Assembly (NCBI GenBank): GCA_028023455.1
Contig: JAQFVV010012446.1
Span: forward strand, 1,614,001-1,678,000
Direction of reading: 5' to 3'
DNA: 64,000 nucleotides
DNA from: Epiperipatus broadwayi
Lineage: Eukaryota; Onychophora; Udeonychophora; Euonychophora; Peripatidae
Positions 12,300 to 21,950 of the stretch are shown piece by piece. Within the stretch, counting starts at the first letter, position 1. Each line of letters opens with the position of its first letter. Below the pieces are notes generated by a model that saw only the letters and a program-made list of their open reading frames with translations, did no database searches and was not told the DNA's origin. A program made the position numbers and the translations under genes.

Positions 12300-12750
12300 A
12301 CAAATGTAATATAATGAGTATGCTAATAGCTCGAAACAAGCTTTTTTTGATAAATGCAGCAAGAAAACATTTAAAATCTCTATCTAGAACTATACCTATT
12401 CTCAAACTGGTTTTGAGCTAATGGTTCTCATTAGTGAGCCTCTAGGACATTCTGAATTTTGTTCAATTCAATCCCATATAGCTATTTAAGTTAGATAGCT
12501 AGATTTGAAGACATATAGATGTCTGAAAATTTATATTTTCTACTTAATAGTCAAGTATTAGACAAATGCTGAGCTTGAGTTTGAATTTTAGATGTAGAGT
12601 CTGAATGTCCTAGGGCAGCACTGATGAAAGCCATTAGCTTGAAACCAGTTTGGGGATAGGGATAGTTCTAGATAGAGATTTTAAATGCTTTCTCTTGAGG
12701 CATTTATTGAAAAAAGCTTGGTTAGAGCTATTAGCATGATCAATATATTA
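12300..12750. mobile_element. Foldback element with hammerhead (family 1 relative)
   Basis: The left arm (about 12310-12440) and right arm (about 12600-12745) are inverted copies with ends 'gctaatagctcgaaacaagc' and its complement, and a non-palindromic centre. The arms resemble the hammerhead half of family 1. The right arm carries an intact-core hammerhead on the plus strand. The left-arm counterpart on the minus strand is mutated (CTAATGA, AAAA). Confidence 0.75.
12612..12656 (+). ncRNA. Hammerhead ribozyme motif, core intact
   Basis: CTGATGA at 12621-12627 is followed by stem II AAGC/GCTT with loop CATTA (12628-12640). GAAA lies at 12641-12644, then a 2-bp stem III closing on GTT with predicted cleavage after 12650. 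The core matches the hammerhead consensus. Stem I is weak: A-T and C-G pairs, then mismatches. Stem II here is fully paired, whereas other family 1 copies have one terminal mismatch. Activity is unproven. Confidence 0.6.
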
Positions 12751-12881
12751 TATTGAACTTACAATATACATATTAATCTTTACGCCACTAGGGCAGAAAG
12801 CAATAATATGGTGATAATTTTTACATCCTTCCTGTAGAATGAACATAATACTCTTCTGTTTTTTTTTTTAAATCATCAAAC

Positions 12882-13355
12882 TTGTTGTATTAATAATTTT
12901 TATTAGTCATTCATTAGTCCAGAGATTATCCAGTTAATGAATATTTCTGTAATTTTCACTACACCACTCTCAAGCAAGGTGCACTACAGAAATATTATTC
13001 ACTAAATGGATAAGCTTATCTAATGAATGATAAATAAAAATTATTAATATACTTCCATCAAATGCTTTTTGTCAAAGCTGTGAGGGCAGTAAATTTGACA
13101 CATCAATTAAACTGTACTAATTCCATATATATATTGAGCAATGGTAAACATATGTGTAAGAGATTGTGATCTGCCCAACTGATGAATGCTGGTTCAGCAT
13201 GAAATGTGCACCTTGGGGATCATACATCTTTTTCTCATGTCTGTGGTCATATGTTTATGATTATATCCCTCAACAAGATGTTAAAAACAGCTAAAAACAG
13301 GCCCCTACCGTGTGTGAGAGCAGTGTAGTGAACATTTCCACTACAGAAATATTAT
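12882..13355 (+). mobile_element. Hammerhead family 2 element with 9-bp target duplication
   Basis: Complete-looking 474-bp element. TCATCAAAC lies immediately outside both ends (12873-12881 and 13356-13364). The head (12882-13060) is itself palindromic around 'ttttattagtcattcattag' and its complement. The middle has the hammerhead. The tail 'cactacagaaatattat' repeats head sequence in inverted form. Related copies are at 43.04-44.03 and 53.86-55.26 kb. No ORF, so it must be mobilised in trans. Confidence 0.75.
13172..13218 (+). ncRNA. Hammerhead ribozyme motif (family 2), near intact
   Basis: Stem I CCCAA (13174-13178) pairs with TTGGG (from 13213). CTGATGA is at 13179-13185, stem II ATGCTG/CAGCAT with a 3-nt loop at 13186-13200, and GAAA at 13201-13204. 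Position 16.1 before the cleavage site is C where sister copies have T (TGTGCACC against TGTGCATC). That should weaken or abolish cleavage. The outer stem II pair is A-T where the 17.4-kb copy has G-C, a compensatory change. Confidence 0.7.
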
Positions 13356-13529
13356 TCATCAAACGTCGATTTCCATAAAGAATTGAGATAAAAAGTACCG
13401 TTAAAAATACAACTGTTACCACTGTCTAAGTATTAAAAAATTATATTTTCAGGACTTGAAGGTATCTGATACCCACACTGGCCAGTGCAACTATGCTTAT
13501 TCTTTATTATGAGTTCATTAACACCCTTT

Positions 13530-14080
13530 GGCTACCCAATATTGGATGGGTAGCTTTGACTGACTTTCTGAAAAATTTTGGGTTTGCTAGTAATACATCC
13601 TGCTAAAAGCACTTAGATATCTCTTTACAACTAATATTGAATGGATAGCTATGTCTGGCTTTCTGAAAATATTTGTTCGCTAGAAGATTACCCAGTCAAA
13701 TCTAAATATCCATTTTGGATAATTAGTTATAGCTGACTTGCTGAGAATAATCATTTACTTAAAAATTATCCAGTTAAAAATATCTAAATGTCTCTTTAAT
13801 GGTCCAATTTTTTAGATAGATAGCTATGACTGGCTTTCTGAAAATAATTATTTTCCAGTTAGAACATCTAGATATTCACTTAATGACCAATTTTGGATAG
13901 TAATTTTTTTTTTTTATCATGTGTCATAGCATCGGCCGGGAAGCGAAACCGCTAACCCGGAACAACTACTTGTTAGGCGGCTGAGCTGCTCTCACGACCA
14001 CCAACGCTTGACTTTTGGATAGTAGTTATAGCTAGTTTTCTGAAAATAATCATTAATTTGCTTGAGAATCCTCAGATATC
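13530..14080 (+). repeat. Minisatellite, about 80-96 bp unit, interrupted by a SINE
   Basis: Diverged units begin near 13543, 13638, 13717, 13813 and 13894. They share 'ttttggatag.tagctatg.ctggctttctgaaaat' and 'ccagttaaaacatctagatat'. The fifth unit is split by a SINE with a 12-bp target duplication (13891-13902 and 14013-14024), so the array predates the SINE. Confidence 0.8.
13903..14012 (-). mobile_element. tRNA-Gly-like SINE A, with target duplication
   Basis: On the minus strand it starts GTCAAGCGTTGG and has an A box-like 'gtggtcgtgagagcagc', a B box 'gggtta..ggtttcgcttccc', then 'gatgctatgacacatg' and an A-rich tail. TTTTGGATAGTA flanks both ends. Twelve copies of this family lie in the window. 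Confidence 0.85.
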
Positions 14081-14224
14081 TGAAATAAGTTACCTGTTTC
14101 ATTTTAGATTTAAACCCAACTGTAGTCTTCATAGGTAATGCTTTAACTCTTATGAGATTCCCTTCTATATTATACGAAGAAAATATTTACTGCTTAGATT
14201 GTTTTTTAATTTCAAGTTGTCAAA

Positions 14225-14560
14225 CTTGCCTCGTCGCAGAAACTATTGCGTTCATTTACATACACACACACACGGCAGTTTGAAGATACACCTAGCAATA
14301 ATAAATGTTTTTTTTTTTTACAATGTCATCTTTAATTTTGATATATTTAGCAAAAAAAGAAAATCAAATCGCAAAAAGTGCACTATTAAAATTCGTCTCG
14401 TTGCTGAAAGCACAGCGTGTATTTACACACACACGCACAGCAATTTGCAAACACACCTTGTAATAATAAACGGTTTTTTTTCTTCAAGAATATCAGATTT
14501 AATCAAGATATATTCAGCAAAAAGTAAAACCAAATTCAAGTCACAATAAAGCACCATTCA
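14225..14560 (+). repeat. Tandem duplication, about 175 bp x 2
   Basis: Two adjacent diverged copies (about 14229-14395 and 14396-14560). Each has a tCGtcGc-type start, an ACACAC run, 'caataataaa.g.tttttttt' and 'atatatttagcaaaaa'. The open frame across both copies (14199-14549) follows from the duplication and does not look like a gene. Confidence 0.7.
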
Positions 14561-15231
14561 AGACATCCACATTTTGTTTTTCCAATGATTAGTTTTTTTA
14601 ATTCAGTTCAAAGATCATTTTATTATTTTTCTTTCCAGAATGACTTTCTCAGATTCTCTTTAGCAACAGCCACCTGTAAACCCAAACATGTAAGCTTAAT
14701 GTTCCAGAAGACTGGAATAGTTTTTTTTTTCACAATTTTTGGAGCAAACAAAATCATCTCCGCTCGCCTCTAGCAAACAACTCCAGACTGTTTACTTCAA
14801 ATCTGCCAAAGAAAAGCGAGATCAATGTCCCAGCATGCATCAACTACATACACAGTGAAGAAGAAATGTTTAAATTCCAACCAACAGATGGCTCCAATTA
14901 ATAATAGAATTACAGTTGATTTATAAAGTATCTTTAATCAGAAGGCAGGAAATGAAAAAAAAAGGAGCAAACTACTTCTCGTTTCTTTTTATAGCATCTG
15001 ATAGGAAGTTTAAAAAAATACGAAGTATCATGTCAAAGAAGGTTACTTTTAAAAAACTCTCCGAAAGCAAATAAAACATAATTAAAACTCAAATCTTTAG
15101 CTTTTAAGTAAATTATTATTTTAAAATAGATTTTTTTTAATTAATTAAAATAAATAACTAAATTCTAAAGAGTAATCCGTCTTCTTTCCAATATACAAAC
15201 AAGTAGATAAATCCATTATATATATAATCGA
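14561..15231. other. Unassigned interval
   Basis: Less repetitive than its surroundings, with balanced composition near 14680-14900. No exon model can be defended. Confidence 0.4.
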
Positions 15232-15345
15232 ACAGTTTACTGCTAGGGAGTTCATAAGAAGTTTTGAGCTCCGGACCGCGATCCACGGACCTAGAGTCTG
15301 CCCCACTGCACTAAACCATGCTAGGCATTAAATCCTTTTATCGAT
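15232..15345 (-). repeat. SINE B copy, minus strand
   Basis: One of the best preserved SINE B copies. On the minus strand it reads 'catggtttagtgcagtgggg', then a box B-like 'cgtggatcgcggtccgg', then 'aacttcttatgaactcccta'. The tRNA-like boxes suggest pol III origin. Confidence 0.7.
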
Positions 15346-16030
15346 TCAGTTATGAAGTAATTATTATATTTTGGAGACTCCCTACAAAATGGCTTCCGTT
15401 CGACTGGATCATACGCAGAATACACAAATAGCTGGTTAATAAAAATATACACAAAATATATATATAGAGAGAAATTAAATAATATATATTAATCCATATT
15501 TTTTAAAGATAAAAATTTTAAAGCAAAATCGTACAATTTCATAACAGTTGTAATCTAGCAAAGGCCTAATAATATTAAGAGCGATTAGAACGTTTGGCTC
15601 CGTTTTAGTTTTTTTTTTAATATATAGCTTATTGTAGCTTCAACAATTTTCTTTCCATTTGAATGAATTATTCCCTTTTTCTTAGTGTAAAACCTTCCGA
15701 GAATATTTTAATTTTGTTTTCATGCTGGGAATCTAAAAAAATTACACCAAAATATCGCCAGTTAAATTGAGACATATTAATAAATTTGCTGTATGAAATA
15801 ACTTATCTAGTTACTTCAATAAGCACAGTAGGTGCCACTGAAAAAGTGGCAGATTCTCTCTCTAAATTACCTGTAGTTGCCATCCCTGTAAACCGTGACA
15901 TAGATGGCTTATTTATGACAAAAACCTTCAAACACTAGCATATCTGAATCATAAATTAGGATATGAAATGGAACAATGTGTTTGTACATTCGTAATCATC
16001 TTCAATGTTTTTTCCTCTATTATGAGATCT
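15346..16030. other. Left flank of the numt
   Basis: AT-rich nuclear sequence with no recognised gene. Near 15830-15910 there is a more balanced stretch ('gtgccactgaaaaagtggc' forms a small hairpin). Confidence 0.45.
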
Positions 16031-16034
16031 TACA

Positions 16035-16112
16035 AACCCCTCCAAAATGTTTCTCATCAAGCACCAAAAATAAAATATATTATCCCAATATCCTTATGAT
16101 TAATAGAAAATA
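16035..16112 (-). pseudogene. Numt: COX1 N-terminal fragment
   Basis: The minus strand reads FSINHKDIGIMYFIFGAW, the near-universal start of cytochrome c oxidase subunit I (usually STNHKDIGTLYFIFGAW). TGA is read as Trp. Similarity stops right after GAW, so the mitochondrial block ends here. It lies directly downstream of ND2 with only about 60 bp between, in the ND2-COX1 order common in arthropods and molluscs, but without the usual tRNA genes between them. Confidence 0.85.
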
Positions 16113-16173
16113 TCAAATGCAATAAAATCAAATTATTCCAGTTGGAGTAATAAATAACATTACTAACATCAAT

Positions 16174-17100
16174 CTACAACTTTTTTTTTACATTTATTAT
16201 CCACATAAGTCTTATAGACTTAAACATTATACTAATATATATTAACCAAACATAATAATATAACCCAGCCAACATTCCTATTAATATAACCAATACTAAT
16301 AACCTCTCTCCTTTTATATTAATACATTTAACAACAATTTTATGGAAGGAATCCTCTAAAAAGTGGGAACCCACCCAAAGAAAGCATTCTTAATAAAATA
16401 ATCTACTTTTCAAACCTAGAAAAATAAATAAACATATGATTAATATATATAATTCCCTTTAAATAAACCACAATTCTAAACATTATCATTATAACAAAAT
16501 AAAAAGAATAATAAACTACCCAAACATTATCTCTTAACAAAATAGCGACAATTATCCACCCAACATGGCCAATAGAAGAAGACGGAAATAAACTCTGCAT
16601 CATTAGTTGATTAAACCCACCAAAACCTCCAATCATAATCCTCAAAATAATTCTAAAAATTAAATACACCTCAAAACTTAATAAATATCTTATAGTAAAT
16701 AATAAGCCAAACTTTTGAATAGTTATTATTAAAAAAATATTTACTTACCTTAAATTTTCTAATACCCTAGGGCATCAAAAATGAAATGATGCTACACCAA
16801 TCTTTAATATCATTGATATTCAAAAAACATATCCTATAATATCATCATCATCATCATCATAATAATAATAATAATAATAATTCAATATTACTATAGTTCT
16901 AAAAAAAAAAAAAAATCAACAAAATCAGAGATCCAAAACTGGAATAATAAAATCCTTCACGCTCTCTCATTTATTTTCTTCATCCCTCTAACCAAAAGAG
17001 GGATAATACACAATATATTTATCTCCAATCCAATTCAAAACGATCTTATTCTTATTTGAATTAATAAACTAAAAATCAATAAAAAGTAAAATATTAAATA
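16174..17100 (-). pseudogene. Numt: NADH dehydrogenase subunit 2 (ND2)
   Basis: Near full-length ND2 read with the mitochondrial code. Order of recognisable blocks: IGLEINILCIIPLL near the N-terminus, LKIGVASFHFW, GGFGGFNQLMM, SSIGHVGWIIVAILL, and a C-terminal LVLVILIGMLAGLYYY. The subunit is a proton-pumping membrane part of complex I. Frameshifts, TAG/TAA stops and a (ATC)n(ATA)n expansion near 16840-16880 break the frame, so this is a nuclear relic. Confidence 0.88.
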
Positions 17101-17107
17101 ATAAGGA

Positions 17108-17178
17108 AAATTCATAAGTGTTTGATACTTAAACTTTTGAAGTTTAAATTATAGTTCATAATAAGCTAATAAAGTTTT
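17108..17178 (-). pseudogene. Possible numt tRNA upstream of ND2
   Basis: On the minus strand, an anticodon-type arm (TAAAC, loop TTCAAAA, GTTTA) is followed by a T-type arm (AAGT, loop ATCAAAC, ACTT) and roughly complementary acceptor ends. Position just before ND2 fits a mitochondrial tRNA. The anticodon reading (TCA for Trp or CAA for Leu) depends on where the loop is drawn. Confidence 0.35.
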
Positions 17179-17355
17179 TAAATTCATAATTCAAAAATAA
17201 TAAATATTTGAAATACAGGTATTTTTCACATACCTGGAGCTTAATTGTAAATATAGAGGATTTGAACTCAGACTTTCAAGCACCCTTCAACTATCCACAT
17301 TATCTTATACCACTGATACACATGACCACACACATGTAGAAAAGATAAATAATCA

Positions 17356-17400
17356 CCAATATATATATTTCGTGCTGAACCAGCACTCATCAGTTGATCC
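17356..17400 (-). ncRNA. Hammerhead ribozyme motif (family 2), core intact
   Basis: Minus strand: stem I ATCAA pairs with TTGGT in five pairs, one of them a U-G wobble. CTGATGA (17393-17387) is followed by a 6-bp stem II GTGCTG/CAGCAC with a 3-nt loop (17386-17372), then GAAA (17371-17368). A 3-bp A+U stem III closes on U16.1 and A17, with predicted cleavage between 17360 and 17359. All invariant positions are present. This is the best hammerhead in the window. Very short stem III hammerheads are known to act best as dimers. Confidence 0.8.
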
Positions 17401-17613
17401 AGATTATCATCTCCCCCCCCCCACATATATATATACTCAGTGCTCAGTTTATATCAAGTTAGCAAATCATCATACTTTAATGGACAGGCTTCAAACTACT
17501 CCAACCTCCAACTCTTCAGCTATCATGTTTACCATTGAAAATCTGATGATGGAAAGCCCAAATCTCATGCTGATGCCAATATTATTGCAACACCCATATT
17601 GACCTCAAGTTAC

Positions 17614-17662
17614 TCTGACCAACTGATGAGTGCTGGTTCAGCACAAAATATGTATATTGGTG
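17614..17662 (+). ncRNA. Hammerhead motif, G12 mutated
   Basis: CTGATGA (17623-17629) and the 15-nt stem II hairpin (17630-17644) are perfect. GAAA is AAAA (17645-17648), which removes the general-base G12. Stem I ACCAA/TTGGT is intact. It is the inverted partner of the 17.4-kb copy. Confidence 0.65.
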
Positions 17663-17877
17663 ATTATTTATCTTTTCTACATGTGTGTGGTCATGCGTAT
17701 CAGTGGTGTAAAGATAGCGTGGATAATTAAAGGGTGCTTGAAAGTCTGAGTTCAAATCCTCTATTTTTACAATTAAGCTCCAGGTATATGAAAAATGCCT
17801 GTATTTCAAATATTTACACATTAAGCCTGCTTCTTGCCCATCGCTCTTCTATGTATTTAAATGGATAAGGTCTTATA

Positions 17878-18265
17878 CATGAGGGGTCAGAGTGACTTGA
17901 GGTCAATACGGGCATGACACTAATATTGGCATCAGCATGGGATTTGGGCTTTCCATCATCAGATTTTCAATGGTATGGATGGCTGAAGAGTTAGAGCTTG
18001 GAGTAGATTGAAGACTGCCCATTAAAGTATGACGATTTGCTATCTTAATATAAAGTTAGTACTGATTATATATATATGTGTGGGAGATGATAATCTGAAC
18101 CAACTGATAAGTGTTGGTTCAGCGCGAAATACGTATATTGGTAATTATTTATCTTTTCTATATGTGTGGGATCATGTGTATCAGTGGTATAAAATAGTGT
18201 GGATAGTTGAAGGGTGCTTGAAAGTCCGAGTTCAGATCCTATACATTTATAATTCAAAAATAATA
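17878..18265 (+). mobile_element. Hammerhead family 2a copy
   Basis: The minus strand of 17890-18030 repeats the MDRLQ-type small ORF region. Then on the plus strand come 'ctgaaccaactgataag', the hammerhead, 'catgtgtatcagtggtata' and 'gaaagtccgagttcagatcc'. Same organisation as 17.4-17.8 and 57.4 kb. Confidence 0.7.
18095..18146 (+). ncRNA. Hammerhead motif, G8 mutated
   Basis: CTGATAA (18104-18110) in place of CTGATGA. Stem II GTGTT/AGCGC (18111-18125) stays paired through G-U wobbles. GAAA (18126-18129) and ACCAA/TTGGT are intact. Predicted inactive because of the G8 change. Confidence 0.6.
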
Positions 18266-18321
18266 AAATAAGTTATTAAAACTAAAAGTCTTCAAAACTT
18301 TAATTATTCTATCATACATAG

Positions 18322-18788
18322 GAGGGGTGGCCAACTTTTGTGTTTATAAGATTTACTTTTTATTTTAAAAATGGGTTGCGATCGACTTGTTGTTATAGGC
18401 GTCGTCTAAATGAAGGGAGGTGTGAAATACATATTATTTTTATATATCTATATAGTAAAAAATAATTATTTAACAAGCCAAAAAACTCATGTCCGGGGGA
18501 ATTAAAGCAACATGAGTAATTATTAACAATATTTATTAATTCAAATTAGCTACATTAAATCAAGATTAAAAATATTATTTTCAATAATGATACGGCTAAG
18601 TGGACTTCACATATCTAGAATTGAAAAAAAAATTTAGAACAAAAACAAAAATAACAAAAAACGTGAAAATCTTGACTTAATTTGTTTCACTCGTTACCCG
18701 ACAGCTCTTGCCAGATTGTCCTCGCGATCGACCCAAAATGGCTTTGCGATCGGCCGGTGGATCACGTTCCATTTGTTGGACACCCCTG
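18322..18788. mobile_element. hAT-type MITE in the numt
   Basis: 467 bp with terminal inverted repeats 'aggggtggccaac' and 'gttggacacccct', the CAGGGGT-type end typical of hAT transposons. The 8 bp outside each end (atacatag and atatataa) match at 6 of 8 positions, consistent with an aged 8-bp hAT target duplication. No transposase coding. The centre contains 'gcgatcg' motifs. Confidence 0.65.
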
Positions 18789-19576
18789 ATATATAATATA
18801 CCATACATTTAATTTCGAAGTAAAAAATACTAATAGATTATAAACAACTCAGACTTTAACAACAAAACAATTAACGGAAACAAATGCAAGAATAACAAGA
18901 GATACTCACTATGATAAACACTTTTTTTTCTATTTAACCTAAAAATAATCTGCCCATGTTGCTTATAAAAATATAAATATACCCTATACACAGCACTAAA
19001 AAATGAAACAAAAATAAGCAAAATAATACTTAGATTTCTTCAAGAAACTAAAGAATTTATATTCCTAATTTCTTTTAATAAATTAAAAGAAGGAAGAGCT
19101 GCTATATTTATAAAAACCAAAATAATCTTAACCTCGGAAATGAACTTAATTATAACCCTTTAGACACCACTATCCCCCGAGAATGATACCGTTCGTATGA
19201 AATTCTAGATGAACAAAATAAACCAGAAGAACAAAACCCATGACTTACCATTATTCAAATAGCCACATTTATTCCTCATTTACATATCACAAACACTGAC
19301 CTAATTATTAACCCTATGTCCTACTGAAGAATAAGTAATCAATGCCTTCATATCAATTTGTCGAATACAAGTAATTCCAAATAATCTTAAACAAAAAAAA
19401 AAAAATTCACTAAATTTTACTGAAATAATCTTAAAAATCATTGGAAATCGAATAACTCCATACCCTCCCAACTAAAATTATAGAGCCAGAAATTGAAGCT
19501 TCAACATAAGCTTTTGGTAATCAAATATGCATAAAGGCAATTTCACCAAAAAAAGCCATCATGCAAATAACCCAGT

Positions 19577-19690
19577 GTAAGCTTGTTGTTAAGACCTGTA
19601 GAGGTCCCTACTATCGCATTTTACACGCATATTCTCGAGGTTACAGCCTTGGTAAATATTACTTACATAATCAATGTGCGTTTAATAAAT
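19577..19690 (-). repeat. Dispersed repeat inserted in the ND4 numt
   Basis: On the minus strand: 'taatatttaccaaggctgta', then 'atgcgatagtagggacctct', then 'caacaagctta'. Two more copies are at 29.56-29.66 and 44.30-44.41 kb on the plus strand. All end at the same 'aagctta' edge, which suggests a defined element end. No coding. Confidence 0.6.
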
Positions 19691-20014
19691 TTATAATTAT
19701 AACCAATACAATATTATAAATTCCCTTATTAAAAATAATATTTTATTAAATAATTATAGATAAAGTATTTATCCACCAATATAATCCAACAATTCCTATT
19801 AACAAAGGAAATGATGCAAATAATGTATAAAATAATAAATATAATATTCCTTGAAGATGTTCAGACATATAACCTCAACCCATAATCAAAATAATAATGG
19901 GAATTAATGAAAATTCAAATAATATATAGAACATTAAAATATTTAATGAGACAAATGTAAAAAATAACATAACATTTAACGCAAAATTATAATACAAAAA
20001 TAATACTTACTAAC

Positions 20015-20257
20015 TGTATTTTTATACTGGACTATTTCCATCAACACCTAAAGAAGAGGAAAGAATAATACCTCTCGAAACATTGTGCATATACTAACTT
20101 GTTTGATGTGCTAATATTAACAGTTGAATGTATTTGAAATATTTAAATAAAGTTAAATTTTTCTAAAAACATTTAATATGCATATTAGATGATGGAAATA
20201 GTCCAATATAAAAATACAACTAGAATACCATCTTTGACTATTTCTTTTTTTTTTTTT
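20015..20257 (-). mobile_element. Penelope-type terminal repeat in ND4 numt, 14-bp TSD
   Basis: A 14-bp duplication (taatacttactaac at 20001-20014 and 20258-20271) flanks this insert. The ends are short inverted repeats (GTATTTTTATACTGGACTATTTCC-type). The middle has 'gaaagaataatacctctcg' and 'aaatatttaaataaagtta', and the same sequence follows the GIY-YIG remnant at 49.3-49.45 kb. It is therefore probably the terminal region of a Penelope-like element. A T-run lies at the right edge. Confidence 0.65.
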
Positions 20258-20655
20258 TAATACTTACTAACATTTCACAAAAAGATTTTTATATTAGCAA
20301 TTACTATCAATACACATGTTAATATACTTAATATAACCAAAGGCATTGACATCATATCAACACCAAACCCAAAAGAAATTCTTGATAAATATAAACATTA
20401 ATTTAATTTAGAAATAAAAAAACATCAATATAATTAAGAATACAACATTAACTACAAATCCTCAATTAATTAACCTAAATACTCATATTAAAATTAATAC
20501 AATAAATATTATTATAATTTCTATCATCTTACAATTCTTAAATTATTAAACATATTATTTCCACGACTATGAATCCAAAGATAACAGTGATAAACTTAAT
20601 CTTGCCTGATAAGCAGTTAAAGTTTTAAAAAATTAACATTAAAAACAATTATTTT

Positions 20656-20756
20656 GTCAAGCAGTGGTGGTCGAGAGGTCAGTGACAGCTGCTTTCCAAG
20701 CAGTTGTCCCAGGTTAGCGGGTTCACTTCTCAGCTGATGCTATGACACATGAGAAA
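20656..20756 (+). mobile_element. tRNA-Gly-like SINE A with 15-bp TSD
   Basis: Precisely bounded by AAAAACAATTATTTT at 20641-20655 and 20757-20771. Body: GTCAAGC start, A box 'gtggtcgagaggtca', B box 'gggttcacttctc', end 'gatgctatgacacatgag'. It is inserted in numt sequence, so it is younger than the numt. Confidence 0.9.
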
Positions 20757-20974
20757 AAAAACAATTATTTTTCCAAAAACATTAATCATGAAACCATAAT
20801 TCAAAAAATATTTAATATAATAAACTCCAACCTTAATAACCTAGATAATAAATGAATTCAGAACATAACAAATGTTATGATTCCAATAATAAGAAATATA
20901 ATTAGGATCGGCAAACTTTAATTGAAAAATCATCCATCTTAAACTTCCAAATCTATATATACTCTTCTCATAGT

Positions 20975-21950
20975 TCAATTAACTTTTCAAAAACTTAACA
21001 TGGTTCTTTTGTACTAGCACAAAATATTTGAAGATAGAAACCAATCTGGTTTACACCGATCTGAATTCAGATCATGTAAAAATTTAATAGTCAAACAGAC
21101 TAATTTACACAACAACTACATCATATAATATTTTTAATCCAATATCGAGGTCATAATCTTCTTTGTAAATAAGAACTTTTAAAAAAAATTATGCTGTTAT
21201 CCCTATAGTAACTTATTTTATCATCATTAAATAATAAATCTAAATTTATCAAAAAATTTCTTTAAAGAAATTTTATTCTTTTATTTCCCCAACAAAATAA
21301 TTATAAAAAGCTTAATAGGATCTTCTTGTCTCTCAATTTCATTTTAGTTTCTTCACTAAAAAAATTATTCATAATATTTAATTTGAGAAAGAATTGCCCC
21401 ATTTGTCCAATCATTCCAGACTTAATTTATAAGATTATATGATTATGTTACCTTAACATAGTCATAAATACTATGGCCATTTAATTCTCATTGAGCAGAC
21501 ATTATCCTTTATATATTCAAAAAGCTATGTTTTTGATAAACGGATGAAACAACTTTTGCCGAATTCTTAAAATTAATATTTCTAATATATTCAAACTTAC
21601 ATGATTCCTACTTCACTTTTAATTCAATTTACTTTACCTTTTTACATATTCATATATATACTCATATAAATATTACTGTTAAACCAATAATATATAAGTA
21701 AATATTATTGAATTACCTATAGTAACATTTAAAGAACTATATATCCTAAATTTCGTCAGCATTTCACTTCAAAATTTTTATTTAATCATTTTTGCAATAA
21801 CTTTTCAATAAAAACTTAGATCAATTTTCTTAGAGAAACTAATTTAATTTTAATCATAAATCCATTATGCAAAAAGTCCAAAAAATTACTTCTCAAGTTT
21901 TAATTATTCCTTTTCAATTTTTTTAAAAAAATATTTTTTCTTAATTTAAT
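20975..21950 (-). pseudogene. Numt: mitochondrial 16S (large) rRNA
   Basis: Read on the plus strand one sees the complement of conserved 16S segments. 'ttcttttgtactagcac' is the complement of CTAGTACGAAAGG. 'gatctgaattcagatcatgt' matches the classical 16Sbr primer site. 'tgctgttatccctatagtaa' matches the 16S region near the peptidyl-transferase loop. The gene runs right to left. The 5' limit near 21950 is a guess. Confidence 0.85.

Larger units (their letters stand above)
17205..17830. mobile_element. Hammerhead family 2a foldback element
   Basis: The left arm (about 17240-17400) and right arm (about 17620-17770) are inverted copies, each with a hammerhead and a tRNA-like segment (GTATCAGTGGT...GAGTTCAAATCC). 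The centre (about 17400-17610) has 'ctccaacctccaactcttc' coding for a small ORF segment also present at 17.9-18.0 and 25.2-25.35 kb. It is inserted just upstream of the ND2 numt block. Confidence 0.75.
18830..20528 (-). pseudogene. Numt: NADH dehydrogenase subunit 4 (ND4), split by insertions
   Basis: ND4 with the mitochondrial code, N- to C-terminus running from about 20528 down to 18830. Blocks seen: FGVDMMSMPLVILSILTC, LFEFSLIPIIILIMGWGY, LYLLFYTLFASFPLLIGI, then FLVKLPLCIF, IRQIDMKALITYSSVG, MAALPSFNLLKEI, and the C-terminal QHGQIIF with FLHLFPLIVLLLKSELF. AGA lies where Ser is usual. Two later insertions (19577-19690 and 20015-20257) and several frameshifts break the gene. Confidence 0.88.

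Noticed and set aside
14199-14549. 116-codon ORF as a gene
   Set aside because: It spans two copies of a tandem duplication with AC runs, shows no motif, and its frame is a by-product of the duplication.
20040-20090. Hammerhead in the Penelope-type terminal repeat
   Set aside because: The consensus CTGAAGA / AGAGG-CCTCT / CGAAAC has an unpaired base at the helix junction and no stem I pairing. The copies here have further core changes.
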